Source: Streptococcus sciuri (lineage in GTDB: Bacteria > Bacillota > Bacilli > Lactobacillales > Streptococcaceae). Taken from it: a stretch of DNA of 64,000 nucleotides. The stretch's first letter is position 1; each line of letters opens with the position of its first letter. Shown here piece by piece: positions 19,801-29,077 of the stretch. The position numbers and the translations under genes are program-made. The notes under the pieces were generated by a model. It was not told the origin of the DNA. It saw only the letters and a program-made list of their open reading frames with translations, and did no database searches. The stretch lies in NCBI RefSeq assembly GCF_024814375.1, contig NZ_JANUXX010000001.1, positions 372,001 to 436,000 on the forward strand, given 5' to 3'.

Positions 19801-20488
19801 GCTTACCTCCTTGTTCTATGCTTTCTAGCACTGTGACACCTGATTTTCCAGCGACAACCACCTTATTGACCATACCGTTAAATAAGCCGTGTTCAACAAC
19901 ACCAACTGTTGTGTCCAGCATGTTGGCAAAGGCTACAGGATCATCTATTTCTCCTAAGTCGAGGTCAATGATAAAATTGCCCATATCAGTTACAAAGCGT
20001 TTATCATCTTGCTCACGAAAGGTTGGTTTGTATCCCTTTTGAGCAAAGACACGAAAAAGACGCTCTGCACCATACCGAACCACCTCAACAGGTAGTTTAA
20101 AGGCACCAAGGTGTTTGACAATCTTAGTCTCATCAACTACCCAAATGTATTCTTTTGTTGGTGTAGCAACGATTTTTTCCATAAGAAGGGCACCGCCTCC
20201 ACCTTTGATACCATTAAAATCTGAATCAACTTCATCTGCTCCATCAACTGTCACATCAATACTGTCAATCTCATCTATTGATTTCAAAGGAATCTTCAAA
20301 CTCTCTGCTTGGGCAGTCGTACGATTAGAAGTAGTAACACCAACAATTTTGAGTCCTTCTTCTTGGATGCGACGTCCAATTTCCTCGACAAAATAATAAG
20401 CGGTCGAACCTGTTCCCAGACCTACCGTCATACCATCTTTGACATACTGCGCTGCTGTGACACCAGCTATTTTTTTGAATTCTTCCAT
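19787..20488 (-). CDS. rpiA: Ribose-5-phosphate isomerase A
   Basis: 233 residues. It interconverts ribose-5-phosphate and ribulose-5-phosphate. Signatures: [45 protein letters not shown] and [13 protein letters not shown] with the catalytic region. AGGAG precedes the ATG. It overlaps deoB downstream; together they channel ribose from nucleosides into central metabolism. Confidence 0.97.
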   Translation of the reverse strand: MEEFKKIAGVTAAQYVKDGMTVGLGTGSTAYYFVEEIGRRIQEEGLKIVGVTTSNRTTAQAESLKIPLKSIDEIDSIDVTVDGADEVDSDFNGIKGGGGALLMEKIVATPTKEYIWVVDETKIVKHLGAFKLPVEVVRYGAERLFRVFAQKGYKPTFREQDDKRFVTDMGNFIIDLDLGEIDDPVAFANMLDTTVGVVEHGLFNGMVNKVVVAGKSGVTVLESIEQGGKHVNI

Positions 20489-20604
20489 AGTTACTCCTAT
20501 ACTCTAATCATTGATTACGCTTTTAACTATTTACAAAGTATCTTATGGTTTTATTATACCATTTTTTAGTCTTTATGACAGCATTTTCAAACTAGTATTT
20601 ATAA

Positions 20605-20635
20605 CTCAAAAAAGCAGGCAAAACCTGCTCTGATA
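20605..20635 (-). terminator. Terminator after the small membrane protein
   Basis: On the minus strand AGCAGG, loop TTTTG, CCTGCT and then T6: a clean Rho-independent terminator 107 nt after the 67-codon gene. Confidence 0.8.
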
Positions 20636-20741
20636 AGTTTTTATATCAACATGTATCACGTGCTATACAGCATCACTTTGGGATGTATCTCATAAATCAT
20701 ACAATTGTAAGAGAATGTTTGGCTTACCTCATATACTAACA

Positions 20742-20945
20742 TCAAACTAAAAAATTGGATACCATCTCTTTGATGTGAAAGATAACTTGGGCAAGAGTAG
20801 AGTTACTATGTTCAGCATAAAAATTGATTACAAAAAGAATTATAGCAAACACTAGAGCTAGCTTAATAATTCTCCAAAACAGATGCCAAACAAGACCTCC
20901 TACAACTCTTGGAAAGGCAAACAATATTTTTAAAATAAATGTCAT
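20742..20945 (-). CDS. Small membrane protein of unknown function
   Basis: 67 residues. An amphipathic N-terminus (MTFILKILFAFPRVVGGLVWHLFWRI) is followed by one clear membrane helix (IIKLALVFAIILFVINFYAEH) and a short helical tail. It has no signal cleavage site or lipobox. The ATG at 20945 is preferred, with GTGAG upstream, over a GTG 12 nt earlier. It lies 73 nt after the esterase gene and has its own terminator. No family assigned. Confidence 0.6.
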   Translation of the reverse strand: MTFILKILFAFPRVVGGLVWHLFWRIIKLALVFAIILFVINFYAEHSNSTLAQVIFHIKEMVSNFLV

Positions 20946-21018
20946 ATACCATCTCACAATCTACTTATAAATATTGGCTTTTATTGCAACAAGGTAGAAG
21001 GGAAACATTTCTGCCTAC

Positions 21019-21813
21019 TTAAGAGAGACGTTCTTCTTTTTTGTAATCAATCGGCAACCACTCAAACAGTTTTTCCAGTTGCTTGTTCCAATAGTACCAC
21101 TCATGTTTTCCGTGATCTTTGTGATAATCAATATCCAGTCCTAAGTCCCTAAGACCCTTAACAGCTCTTTCATTAAGGTCAAAAAGAAAGTCCTCATAAC
21201 CACACCAAGCATAATACTTCGTTTTCTTATCAGATGCCTGAGCAAGAGCAGATAAGCTATGTTGCTCAAAATTTTCAGGTGTTAATGCACCAAAGATACC
21301 CTTCCAGTAAGATGGCGTCATATCATCGAGTTTTTGTGCTAAATCTAGCATATCGTAAGAAAATCCTAATGCTCCAGAAAAGGAAGCAGCATATGAGAAA
21401 TGATTGGTTTTCATCGCAATTTTATAGGCACCATATCCTCCCATAGAAAGTCCTGCAATAAACGTTTTTTCACGTTTTGTCGTCATATTTGGGAAAAAGC
21501 GATGTAAGACTTGTGGTAGCTCAAACGCAATAGCATCAAAATAAGCCATCTGATACTGGGTATTTGTGTACCAAGCCAAATCTGTTGATGGCATCACCAC
21601 AATGAGATTAGTACGACGCAAAAGACGCTCAATATCAGTTCTTTTTTGCCATGAATTTTCATTACCTCCCATTCCATGTAAAAGGTACAATACAGGGATA
21701 TCTTTATCATCGATTTCTAATTCGTCAATCTCAAAACCATCTGGATAAATCACATTGACCCAACGTTCCATCGCAAGTGCTTTTGAATGGTATTCTATTC
21801 TTAAAAACGCCAT
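21019..21813 (-). CDS. estA: Esterase, EstA/tributyrin-esterase type
   Basis: 264 residues, esterase-D-like alpha/beta hydrolase. The nucleophile motif GLSMGGYGA is at about residues 121-129 and the oxyanion motif [12 protein letters not shown] near 50. The catalytic His lies in [10 protein letters not shown] near the C-terminus and the Asp in [10 protein letters not shown]. It hydrolyses short-chain acyl esters; the lactococcal and streptococcal EstA family has this length. AAGGAG precedes the ATG. It follows rnjB by 22 nt and probably shares its transcript. Confidence 0.88.
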   Translation of the reverse strand: MAFLRIEYHSKALAMERWVNVIYPDGFEIDELEIDDKDIPVLYLLHGMGGNENSWQKRTDIERLLRRTNLIVVMPSTDLAWYTNTQYQMAYFDAIAFELPQVLHRFFPNMTTKREKTFIAGLSMGGYGAYKIAMKTNHFSYAASFSGALGFSYDMLDLAQKLDDMTPSYWKGIFGALTPENFEQHSLSALAQASDKKTKYYAWCGYEDFLFDLNERAVKGLRDLGLDIDYHKDHGKHEWYYWNKQLEKLFEWLPIDYKKEERLS

Positions 21814-21835
21814 AGCAAATCTCCTTATAAACGTA

Positions 21836-23497
21836 TTAGCGGACTTCCATCACAACAGGGAGAACAGCGGGACGACGCTTGGTTTGTTCAAATAAAAACT
21901 TGCTGATATCATCACGCACAACACTCTTGAGTTCACCCCAATCAAAACTGTCTTGTGCCAAATAGTTTTCAACACTAGCATTGACCACCTCGGCTCCCTC
22001 GCGCAAAATATCACGACTTTTTTTAACGTAGATAAAACCACGTGTATGGACTTTGGCTTTTGAGATAATTTTCTTTTCTTTTTTATTGACCGTAATTGCA
22101 ACGATAAAGATACCATCCTCTGAGAGTACTTTACGATCACGAAGAACAATATTGCCAACATCACCAATAGCATTTCCATCAATCATCACATCACTCGCAG
22201 CAACTGCACCCTCATGAATAAAACCATTTTCGTGAAGTACCATAATATCTCCACATTTGATAATGTAGATATTTTCCGGAAACATTCCCACTTCTTGAGC
22301 CAAACCAGCATGAGCAGCCAAATCACGATACTCTCCTTGGACAGGAAAGAGATATTGTGGTTTTAAAAGATTAAGCATGAGTTGGAGATCACGTCCGTTA
22401 GCATGACCGGATACACGTAAGTCTTGCGTAATAACCTTTACCGTACCGCCTGCTTTATAAATCAAGTTTTCCGTACGTGCGACAAGTGCTTCTTGTGCAA
22501 TACTTGGTGTTGTCACAATAAAGACTAAATCGCTTTCCTTAATCTCAACATAACGGTGACGTCCAATCGCCATCTTTTGAAGCCCTAAAATAGGTTCACC
22601 CATACGACCTGTCTCGAGAATAACAATCTCATTATCAGCAAATTGATTCATATCTTTTGGTTTGATGAGCAATTGACTATCCTCAAGGCGTATTTTTTTC
22701 ATGCGAATCGCTGTGCGAACAATATTTTCAATATCGAATCCTGTCAAAACGACCTTACGACCACATTCAGCAGCAGCATCAAATACTTGTTGGATACGTA
22801 CTAAATTGCTCGCTACCGCTGCTACAATAACACGCCCTTCAGCGCTGCTAATAACATTATCAATCTCATCTCCCACTTCAAATTCACTAGCAGTTTGCTC
22901 TGTACTGGTAGCATTTGCGGAATCTGAAAGAAGCGCCAAGACACCCTGACGACCAATTTCAGCTAGACGACCAAGGTCTGTTTGATAATATTTTCTAGCC
23001 GCTTGGTCAAATTTGAAATCACCCGTGTAAACGATATTGCCGTCTTTTGTACTCACTACGATTCCCATACTTTCTGGGATAGAATGTGTGGTCTTAAAGA
23101 AAGAAATGACAGCATCTTGAAACTCAATTTCCATTTCACTATCAATCACGTGAAAATTATTAAATTTTTTAATGGAACTATTATTTTTGACAAAAAGCTT
23201 TGCTAATTCTATGGTTAAAGGGGAACCAAAAACAGGTGCACGCACTTCTGAGATGATGTAAGGCAAAGCCCCAATAGCATCCGCATGCCCATGGGTCAAA
23301 AAGATACCCTGCACACGCTTTTTATTTTCAATCAGATACTCTAAGTTTGGGATAACTACATCCACACCAAGTTGTTCATTTTCTGGATATTTCAGTCCAG
23401 CATCAAGTACAAAGATAGAATCATTGACTTCTACGATATACAAATTTTTACCATTTTCACGGACACCTCCCAATGCCATGATTTTGATATCTTCCAT
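21836..23497 (-). CDS. rnjB: Ribonuclease J2
   Basis: 553 residues: metallo-beta-lactamase domain, beta-CASP domain and a C-terminal domain, as in RNase J. It is the J2 paralogue: the metal site reads HGHADAIG (residues 69-76), with Ala replacing the third His, and the later FPVQGEYRD has Gln where J1 has His. It therefore probably has little activity alone and works in a complex with RNase J1 in mRNA decay and rRNA processing, as known for streptococcal J2. AAGGAG lies 11 nt before the ATG. Confidence 0.93.
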   Translation of the reverse strand: MEDIKIMALGGVRENGKNLYIVEVNDSIFVLDAGLKYPENEQLGVDVVIPNLEYLIENKKRVQGIFLTHGHADAIGALPYIISEVRAPVFGSPLTIELAKLFVKNNSSIKKFNNFHVIDSEMEIEFQDAVISFFKTTHSIPESMGIVVSTKDGNIVYTGDFKFDQAARKYYQTDLGRLAEIGRQGVLALLSDSANATSTEQTASEFEVGDEIDNVISSAEGRVIVAAVASNLVRIQQVFDAAAECGRKVVLTGFDIENIVRTAIRMKKIRLEDSQLLIKPKDMNQFADNEIVILETGRMGEPILGLQKMAIGRHRYVEIKESDLVFIVTTPSIAQEALVARTENLIYKAGGTVKVITQDLRVSGHANGRDLQLMLNLLKPQYLFPVQGEYRDLAAHAGLAQEVGMFPENIYIIKCGDIMVLHENGFIHEGAVAASDVMIDGNAIGDVGNIVLRDRKVLSEDGIFIVAITVNKKEKKIISKAKVHTRGFIYVKKSRDILREGAEVVNASVENYLAQDSFDWGELKSVVRDDISKFLFEQTKRRPAVLPVVMEVR

Positions 23498-23605
23498 TTT
23501 ATTTTAACTCCTTCATATTTTCATTTACATACGGTCCTTGTTCTTAACAAGTCGATTTATAGCCTTTTCATTATATCATAATTTAGCAAAACTTTCTCTT
23601 AATGA

Positions 23606-23646
23606 CTATACAAGAGAAAAAGACTAGTCTCCGCTAGTCTTTTTTA
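23606..23646. terminator. Terminator after the ABC transporter operon
   Basis: The inverted repeat AAAAAGACTAG / CTAGTCTTTTT with a 6-nt loop lies 5 nt past the ATPase gene on the minus strand. It is strong in both directions. Confidence 0.85.
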
Positions 23647-23650
23647 CATG

Positions 23651-24409
23651 TTAGTCAAACAACTGATAGTAGTCTGTAATGGTCAGCTGTCTTTTTTGCT
23701 CTTGATTTAAGTCAGAGATGATACTTCCATCTTTCATAACTAGCACACGATTGCCATATTTTAAGGCATCCTCCATATGATGAGTAATCATAAGAGCAGT
23801 AAGCTTATCTCCAGACACAAACTCATCGGTCAAGTTCATCAATGATACGCTAGTCTTTGGGTCAAGCGCTGCTGTATGCTCATCAAGTAGTAAAAGTTCT
23901 GGACGTTGCAAAGTCGCCATCAAAAGACTGAGCGCTTGACGCTGACCACCCGATAAAAGCCCTGTTGGTGTCGCCAAATGCTTTTCAAGTCCATTTCCTG
24001 TTTTTTGTACTAACTGCTCAAAATCTTCTTGATAGTGATGGATTCGTCGTGGGACAAACCTACGTTTTTGCCCACGAAATTTAGCAATAAGTAGATTTTC
24101 AGCAACAGTCATGCGTGGGGCAGTTCCCATTTTAGGGTCTTGAAAAACACGAGAAAGGTAGTTCGCTCGCTTTTGCGCAGGTAACTGTGTTACATCTTTG
24201 CCAAGAATAGCAATACTACCACTCGTTAGCTCAAGTGTGCCTGCAATAACATTAAACAAAGTTGATTTGCCAGCACCATTTCCCCCTAAAATAGTGATGA
24301 AATCATGCTCATAAATCGTTAAATTGATGTGATCGAGAATCGTTTTAACTTCATCAAAACCATTATTGACTTGAACTGTTGCATCTTTTAGTTCAACAAT
24401 TGCTTTCAT
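23651..24409 (-). CDS. ABC transporter ATPase (TrpXYZ-type)
   Basis: 252 residues. Walker A is GGNGAGKST, the signature is LSGGQRQALSLLMA, Walker B is LLLLDEHTAALD and the H-loop is MITHHMEDAL. It overlaps the permease stop by 4 nt (ATGA), so translation is coupled. It belongs to the small ABC family with TrpX-like binding proteins, in which the ATPase powers uptake of an aromatic compound. The leader with Trp codons upstream points to tryptophan or a related compound; this is inference. Confidence 0.9.
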   Translation of the reverse strand: MKAIVELKDATVQVNNGFDEVKTILDHINLTIYEHDFITILGGNGAGKSTLFNVIAGTLELTSGSIAILGKDVTQLPAQKRANYLSRVFQDPKMGTAPRMTVAENLLIAKFRGQKRRFVPRRIHHYQEDFEQLVQKTGNGLEKHLATPTGLLSGGQRQALSLLMATLQRPELLLLDEHTAALDPKTSVSLMNLTDEFVSGDKLTALMITHHMEDALKYGNRVLVMKDGSIISDLNQEQKRQLTITDYYQLFD

Positions 24410-25275
24410 CTAGACAACCTCATCCCCTTAAAAATTTTCTGTTTAAGTACCGGCACCATAAGACAAATGGCAAGTACAATAGCACTGAACAATTTGAGAT
24501 AATTCGTGTTAAAGCCTAATGCGATGACAGCTGTAATTAAAAATTGATACAAAATAGAACCAATCACAATAGCAATCAAACGCTCAAGCAGCGTCAAATT
24601 GAACGAGTAAAGCACCTCACCGATAATAATACTAGCAAGTCCGATGACAATAACACCTATTCCTTTGGAAACATCTGCATAGCCATCTTGCTGACTGACA
24701 AGAGCACCCGATAAAGCAATTAAACCATTAGAGACAATAAGTCCCATAACCTCCATACGATCAGTATTGATGCCGAAGCTTTTTGCCATCTCTGGGTTGT
24801 CTCCTGTGGCAATATAGGCTTGTCCCAAACGTGTGTAGAGAAAATACAGCACACCACTAATGACGAAAACAACTGCAATCAGTCCTAAAGCGAGCAAATT
24901 GACATCATCTCTAAAAGGAAAATAATCTGGTAGCAGCCTGCGATCAGATAATCCTAAATTCGCACGTCCCATAACCATAAGCATGACCGAGTTACACGAG
25001 GTCATCACCAGGATACCTGCTAATAAAGTCGGAATCTTTCCTTTGGTATAAAGAAGTCCTGTTACAAAACCTGCAAACATTCCTGCAAACATTCCTGCTA
25101 GAGTTGCAAGTAAAGGGTTAATGTTACTGTTGATAAGTGTCACTGTGACCGCTCCTCCAAGTGGGAAAGAACCCTCTGTAGTCATATCTGGAAAATTTAA
25201 AATCCTAAAGGTCAGATAAATCCCTAACCCTAACACCCCCCAGAGCAAACCCTGTGATACAGACGAAATAATCAT
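24406..25275 (-). CDS. ABC transporter permease (TrpXYZ-type)
   Basis: 289 residues with about eight to nine membrane segments, of the branched-chain/LivH-like permease fold (LTFRILNFPDMTTEGSFPLGGAV, GLIVSNGLIALSGALVSQQDGYADVSKGIGVIVIGLASIIIGEV). AGAGAAG precedes the ATG. It sits between the binding protein (19 nt upstream) and the ATPase (4-nt overlap). Confidence 0.9.
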   Translation of the reverse strand: MIISSVSQGLLWGVLGLGIYLTFRILNFPDMTTEGSFPLGGAVTVTLINSNINPLLATLAGMFAGMFAGFVTGLLYTKGKIPTLLAGILVMTSCNSVMLMVMGRANLGLSDRRLLPDYFPFRDDVNLLALGLIAVVFVISGVLYFLYTRLGQAYIATGDNPEMAKSFGINTDRMEVMGLIVSNGLIALSGALVSQQDGYADVSKGIGVIVIGLASIIIGEVLYSFNLTLLERLIAIVIGSILYQFLITAVIALGFNTNYLKLFSAIVLAICLMVPVLKQKIFKGMRLSR

Positions 25276-25294
25276 AATCTTCTCTTTCTAATTC

Positions 25295-26290
25295 TTATTC
25301 TTTGACCGAGATATCTGCTTTTTTAAGCAGATCATCAGAAATAGTGATGCCTAAGAGTTTAGCTGCTTTTAAGTTCAGCGTCGCAGTACCTGTGTCGACA
25401 ACTTTGACAGGAACATCTGCTACTTTTTGACCTGCTAATAGCTTAACCGCAACCTTAGCCGTCTCGATGCCAAGACCGTACTGACTTTGTGCGATAGATC
25501 CAATACTGCCTTGCTTCACCATAGTGTCAACACTGGAGTAGACTGGGATTTTTGCACTATTTGCTCCATTGACAACAGTCGTGAAAGCGCTAGCGATGGT
25601 GTTGTCTTGTGGAATAAAGATAGCATCAACTTGTCCAGTCATGACAGACATAGTAGTTTTGATTTCATTGGTCGTAGGCACTGCATACTTTTTAACCGTT
25701 AGACCTGCTTTTTGAGCGTATTTTTTAAACTGTGCGACTTGTGAGACGGAATTGTCCTCACTACTAGCGTAGAGCACACCGATAGTTTTGGCAGAGGGTG
25801 TTACCTCTTGGATAAGCTCAACTGTTTGCTTAATAGGAACTTGGTTAGAGACCCCTGTTACATTGCTCTCTGGTTTTTTAAGATTTTTGACCAACTTTGC
25901 TCCAACTGGATCTGAGATAGCTCCCATAACAACTGGAATATCTTTGCTTGCAGAAGCCAATCCTTGAGCAGCTGGTGTCGCAATCCCAATCACCACATCA
26001 TTTTTAGCGGCAACCAATTGCTTACTCATGGTTTGAATTTTACTTTGGTCTCCTTCAGCATTCAACACGGTCAACTTGATATTATCCCCAGAATAGCCTG
26101 CTTCCTTCAAACCACCCTCAATTCCTCTCTCAATTTCATCTAAAGCTTCGTGAGTGACATATTGCAAGATACCAACTTTAACTACCTTATTTTTATGGTA
26201 ATCTTGATGACTGGTCACATCATAGATAAGAGCTCCACAAACCAAAACAATTAAACCAATTAACGTTGCTATCAACGCTTTATTTTTCAT
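25295..26290 (-). CDS. trpX: ABC transporter substrate-binding protein (TrpX-type, membrane-anchored)
   Basis: 331 residues. An N-terminal hydrophobic helix (ALIATLIGLIVLVCGALIY) has no proper lipobox (Leu-Val before Cys), so it is probably anchored by the helix. The rest is an ABC-sub-bind fold (VKVGILQYVTHEALDEIERGIEGGLKEAGY...). TrpX-family proteins bind tryptophan or similar aromatics. AGGAG precedes the ATG. The Trp-rich leader peptide and attenuator directly upstream support an aromatic substrate. The symbol is given by family likeness only. Confidence 0.82.
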   Translation of the reverse strand: MKNKALIATLIGLIVLVCGALIYDVTSHQDYHKNKVVKVGILQYVTHEALDEIERGIEGGLKEAGYSGDNIKLTVLNAEGDQSKIQTMSKQLVAAKNDVVIGIATPAAQGLASASKDIPVVMGAISDPVGAKLVKNLKKPESNVTGVSNQVPIKQTVELIQEVTPSAKTIGVLYASSEDNSVSQVAQFKKYAQKAGLTVKKYAVPTTNEIKTTMSVMTGQVDAIFIPQDNTIASAFTTVVNGANSAKIPVYSSVDTMVKQGSIGSIAQSQYGLGIETAKVAVKLLAGQKVADVPVKVVDTGTATLNLKAAKLLGITISDDLLKKADISVKE

Positions 26291-26330
26291 GTAAATTTCT
26301 CCTCATATTATTTCTTTACCGTAAACTTCA

Positions 26331-26440
26331 AAAAACAAAAAGCGCCTGATAGACCATACCATGCGCTACGCTTGATAATAAAACAGACTAGCGCATAGAT
26401 ACGTTTTTGAAGCACACAAAAGTCGTATCTATGCTCACCA
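26331..26440 (-). promoter_or_regulatory. Transcription attenuator with mutually exclusive hairpins
   Basis: On the minus strand four segments can pair in alternative ways. Segment 1 (26424-26433, CATAGATACG) pairs with segment 2 (26394-26403). Segment 2's other end (26389-26396, ATGCGCTA) pairs with segment 3 (26361-26368, TAGCGCAT). Segment 3 pairs with segment 4 (26341-26345) in a terminator, AGCGC-A-TGGTA / TATCA-G-GCGCT, followed by TTTTTGTTTT. Another part of segment 2 (26385-26392) is complementary over 8 nt to the ribosome site of the leader peptide (26497-26504). No T-box sequence is present. Confidence 0.75.
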
Positions 26441-26451
26441 TAAATACAACC

Positions 26452-26496
26452 TTATCCACGCCAGCTTTGCCATGATGTTAAGATTGCGACTGTCAT
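26452..26496 (-). CDS. Leader peptide with two Trp codons
   Basis: A 14-residue frame, MTVAILTSWQSWRG, with AAGGAG 7 nt before the ATG and a good promoter about 30 nt further upstream. TGG codons at positions 9 and 12 are far above chance for a low-GC 14-mer. It sits 18 nt before the first attenuator segment. Stalling at Trp codons when charged tRNA-Trp is low would be the sensing step, but the exact coupling is unclear because segment 1 is outside the footprint of a ribosome stalled at Trp-12. Confidence 0.72.
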   Translation of the reverse strand: MTVAILTSWQSWRG

Positions 26497-26534
26497 GCTA
26501 GTCTCCTTTCCAAAATGAAATACACTACTATTTG

Positions 26535-26562
26535 AGTATACACTATATTCTGAAAATTTCAA
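26535..26562 (-). promoter_or_regulatory. Promoter of the trpX leader and ABC operon
   Basis: TTGAAA, 16 nt, TATACT preceded by TG (extended -10). The start of transcription should be near 26528, giving a leader of roughly 240 nt before the binding-protein gene. Confidence 0.78.
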
Positions 26563-26622
26563 GTGTTTTTTTAGATAATCTTTTAAAGAATCCTATGTTA
26601 TAATAAGAATACGACTAAGTTT

Positions 26623-26660
26623 GGAGGGAGGAAACAGAGAAGCTATTTTCTGTAAATATT
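26623..26660 (+). promoter_or_regulatory. rqcH ribosome site bridged by a hairpin
   Basis: GGAGGGAGG lies 29 nt before the rqcH ATG, too far for normal use. A hairpin CAGAGAA-GCTA-TTTTCTG (26635-26652, one G-U pair) between them reduces the effective spacing to about 11 nt. Confidence 0.5.
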
Positions 26661-28325
26661 ATGTCTTTTGATGGTTTTTTCCTACATTATTTAACAAAAG
26701 AATTAAGAAAACTAATCCTTTATGGACGTATCCAAAAAATCAATCAGCCTTTTGAGTATGAAATGGTACTCACCATTCGCAACAACCGCCAAAATTATAA
26801 ACTTTTATTATCTGCTCACCCTGTATTTGGACGTATCCAAGTCACTCAAAATAATTTTCAAAATCCTCAACACCCTAACACTTTTACCATGATGATGCGC
26901 AAATATCTCCAAGGTGCCGTTATTGAAGATATTAGACAAATAGAAAATGATCGTATCCTAGAGATGACTATCTCCAACAAAAACGAAATCGGTGATCATG
27001 TTCAAGTAACTCTTATCATTGAAATCATGGGCAAACACAGCAATATCCTACTCATTGATAAAAATGAAGGAAAAATTATTGAATCTATTAAGCATGTCGG
27101 ATTTTCGCAAAACAGCTACCGTACAATCTTGCCAGGATCTAGCTATATCGCACCACCTAAAAAGAATGTGAAAAATCCTTTTGATATTGCTGATGAACAG
27201 CTTTTTGAAATCTTACAAACCCAAGAACTTACACCTAAAACGCTACAATCTCACTTTCAAGGTTTAGGACGTGATACAGCTAGTGAATTAGCAGATATTC
27301 TATCCTCTTCAGAGCAGAAGACCCTAGATGTTTTTCGCTCTTTCTTTACTAAACCTGTAACACCTAGCCTAACACAAAAGTCCTTTTCAGCTATCTCTTT
27401 TTCAGACAGTAGGCAAAGCTTTGATAGTCTTTGCGAATTGTTAGATTATTATTATCACGACAAAGCAGAGCGTGACCGCATTAGCCAGCAAGCAAGCGAT
27501 TTGATTCATCGCATCCAAACAGAATTGGATAAAAATATCAAAAAACTCGCCAAACAACAAAAGGAATTAGAAGCAACAGCATCTGCTGAAGAGTTCCGTC
27601 AAAAGGGAGAGCTATTAACAACCTATCTTTCCTTGGTTCCAAATGATAGGGATAGTGTAGAACTAGACAACTACTACACCAACCAAAAAATAACGATTAA
27701 CCTAGATAAATCACTGACACCTAGTCAAAATGCACAACGTTATTTTAAAAAATACCAAAAATTAAAAGAAACTGTTAAGCATCTAGGTACCATTATAGAG
27801 GAGACCAAACACACCATCGACTATCTTGAGAGTGTCGAGATAGCGCTCAACCAAGCCTCTCTAAAGACTGTTGCTGACATTCGTTGCGAGCTTATACAAA
27901 CAGGTTTTATCAAACGTCGCAAACACGATAAACGCCAAGAGCGCCAAAAACCTGAACAATATCTAGCAACTGATGGGAAAACACTTCTTCTAGTTGGGCG
28001 TAACAATCTCCAAAACGATGAGTTGACCTTTAAAATGGCAAAAAAAGGAGAACTATGGTTTCACGCTAAAGATATTCCAGGTAGCCACGTCCTTATTCGT
28101 GACAATCTCAATCCCAGCGATCAAGTCAAAACTGATGCCGCTGAACTAGCTGCTTACTATTCTAAAGCTCGCCTATCAAATCTTGTACAAGTTGATATGA
28201 TTGAAGCAAAGCGTCTCAATAAACCAACAGGAGCAAAGCCAGGGTTCGTCACCTATACTGGTCAAAAAACCCTACGCGTCACACCTAACAAGGATAAGAT
28301 AGAATACATGCGTATCAAAAAATAA
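26661..28325 (+). CDS. rqcH: Rqc2/RqcH-type NFACT protein (fibronectin-binding protein FbpA/PavA)
   Basis: 554 residues: NFACT-N domain (MSFDGFFLHYLTKELRKLILYGRIQKINQP), central helix-hairpin-helix and coiled coils (about 270-420), and the NFACT-R domain at the end (KDIPGSHVLIRD). Bacterial members bind stalled 50S-peptidyl-tRNA and add alanine tails for degradation; streptococcal members such as PavA were first described as surface adhesins without a signal peptide, and none is seen here. It has its own promoter (TATAAT at 26599-26604) and diverges from the ABC operon. Confidence 0.94.
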   Translation: MSFDGFFLHYLTKELRKLILYGRIQKINQPFEYEMVLTIRNNRQNYKLLLSAHPVFGRIQVTQNNFQNPQHPNTFTMMMRKYLQGAVIEDIRQIENDRILEMTISNKNEIGDHVQVTLIIEIMGKHSNILLIDKNEGKIIESIKHVGFSQNSYRTILPGSSYIAPPKKNVKNPFDIADEQLFEILQTQELTPKTLQSHFQGLGRDTASELADILSSSEQKTLDVFRSFFTKPVTPSLTQKSFSAISFSDSRQSFDSLCELLDYYYHDKAERDRISQQASDLIHRIQTELDKNIKKLAKQQKELEATASAEEFRQKGELLTTYLSLVPNDRDSVELDNYYTNQKITINLDKSLTPSQNAQRYFKKYQKLKETVKHLGTIIEETKHTIDYLESVEIALNQASLKTVADIRCELIQTGFIKRRKHDKRQERQKPEQYLATDGKTLLLVGRNNLQNDELTFKMAKKGELWFHAKDIPGSHVLIRDNLNPSDQVKTDAAELAAYYSKARLSNLVQVDMIEAKRLNKPTGAKPGFVTYTGQKTLRVTPNKDKIEYMRIKK

Positions 28326-28352
28326 AGGCTGGAAAATCCAGCCTTTTTACTC
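28322..28352. terminator. Terminator between rqcH and budA
   Basis: AAAGGCTGG, loop AAAAT, CCAGCCTTTTT. It serves rqcH and, being symmetrical, probably budA as well. Confidence 0.85.
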
Positions 28353-29066
28353 ACTCTTATCAATGTCATCTTTGAGTTCATCCACATTGAACTTAGCAAA
28401 AAGATATTTACGATCTTGAACTGGAAAGCGCTGATCGAGTTGATCAACAGCTCCCACTTCGATGATACCCTCTGAAATAACAAAATCCATTACATGCCCA
28501 CCAAAGGTATAATCAGTTGAGATAAAGTGCAAATGATAGCCTGCAACACTCACTCCATGAAACATCTCAGGTGTCCATATACCAACAATAGTCCCTGATA
28601 CATTGTCTTTTGTATACTCAGGCTGATGTGTTGCAACCTCTGCAAACTTACGATCAGAAGTTGATTTTGGAATCATACGTACATGCATATGTGAAAAACG
28701 ACCTGTTATTTTAATTGAACGAAAAAGATTAACTCCATCGTAGTAGGACTCGATACGCTTTTCTAACTCCTCATCTGACATCTCAAAGCGTTGTTTAAAA
28801 ATCACCTCAGCTTTATGAGGAACAACGGCTGCATAAGGCACCTTAACATCTTCTGATACTTCAACGACTTCAACTCGACCATTTGAACCCTTTGCTTGGT
28901 AAGCCTTTCCATCTAGTACAATTAGCTCACCATCAATAGAATCCAAAGTGCCAAGCCCTAAGTCACCATGCTCTAGCAACTCACCTATTGTCAAAGTACC
29001 TCCGTAAAGCCCTGCCATCAAAGCACTAAGGGTATTGTATTGAAAAAGTTTAATTGCTTCTGACAT
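28347..29066 (-). CDS. budA: Alpha-acetolactate decarboxylase
   Basis: 239 residues. It decarboxylates alpha-acetolactate to acetoin. Zinc ligands appear in the motif GYHLHFISTDYTFGGH (three His), and the catalytic Glu and Arg regions lie in ISEGIIEV and nearby. AGAGGA precedes the ATG. It follows alsS by 11 nt, forming the two-gene acetoin route that removes excess pyruvate and limits acidification. Confidence 0.96.
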   Translation of the reverse strand: MSEAIKLFQYNTLSALMAGLYGGTLTIGELLEHGDLGLGTLDSIDGELIVLDGKAYQAKGSNGRVEVVEVSEDVKVPYAAVVPHKAEVIFKQRFEMSDEELEKRIESYYDGVNLFRSIKITGRFSHMHVRMIPKSTSDRKFAEVATHQPEYTKDNVSGTIVGIWTPEMFHGVSVAGYHLHFISTDYTFGGHVMDFVISEGIIEVGAVDQLDQRFPVQDRKYLFAKFNVDELKDDIDKSE

Positions 29067-29077
29067 AATTTCCTCTT

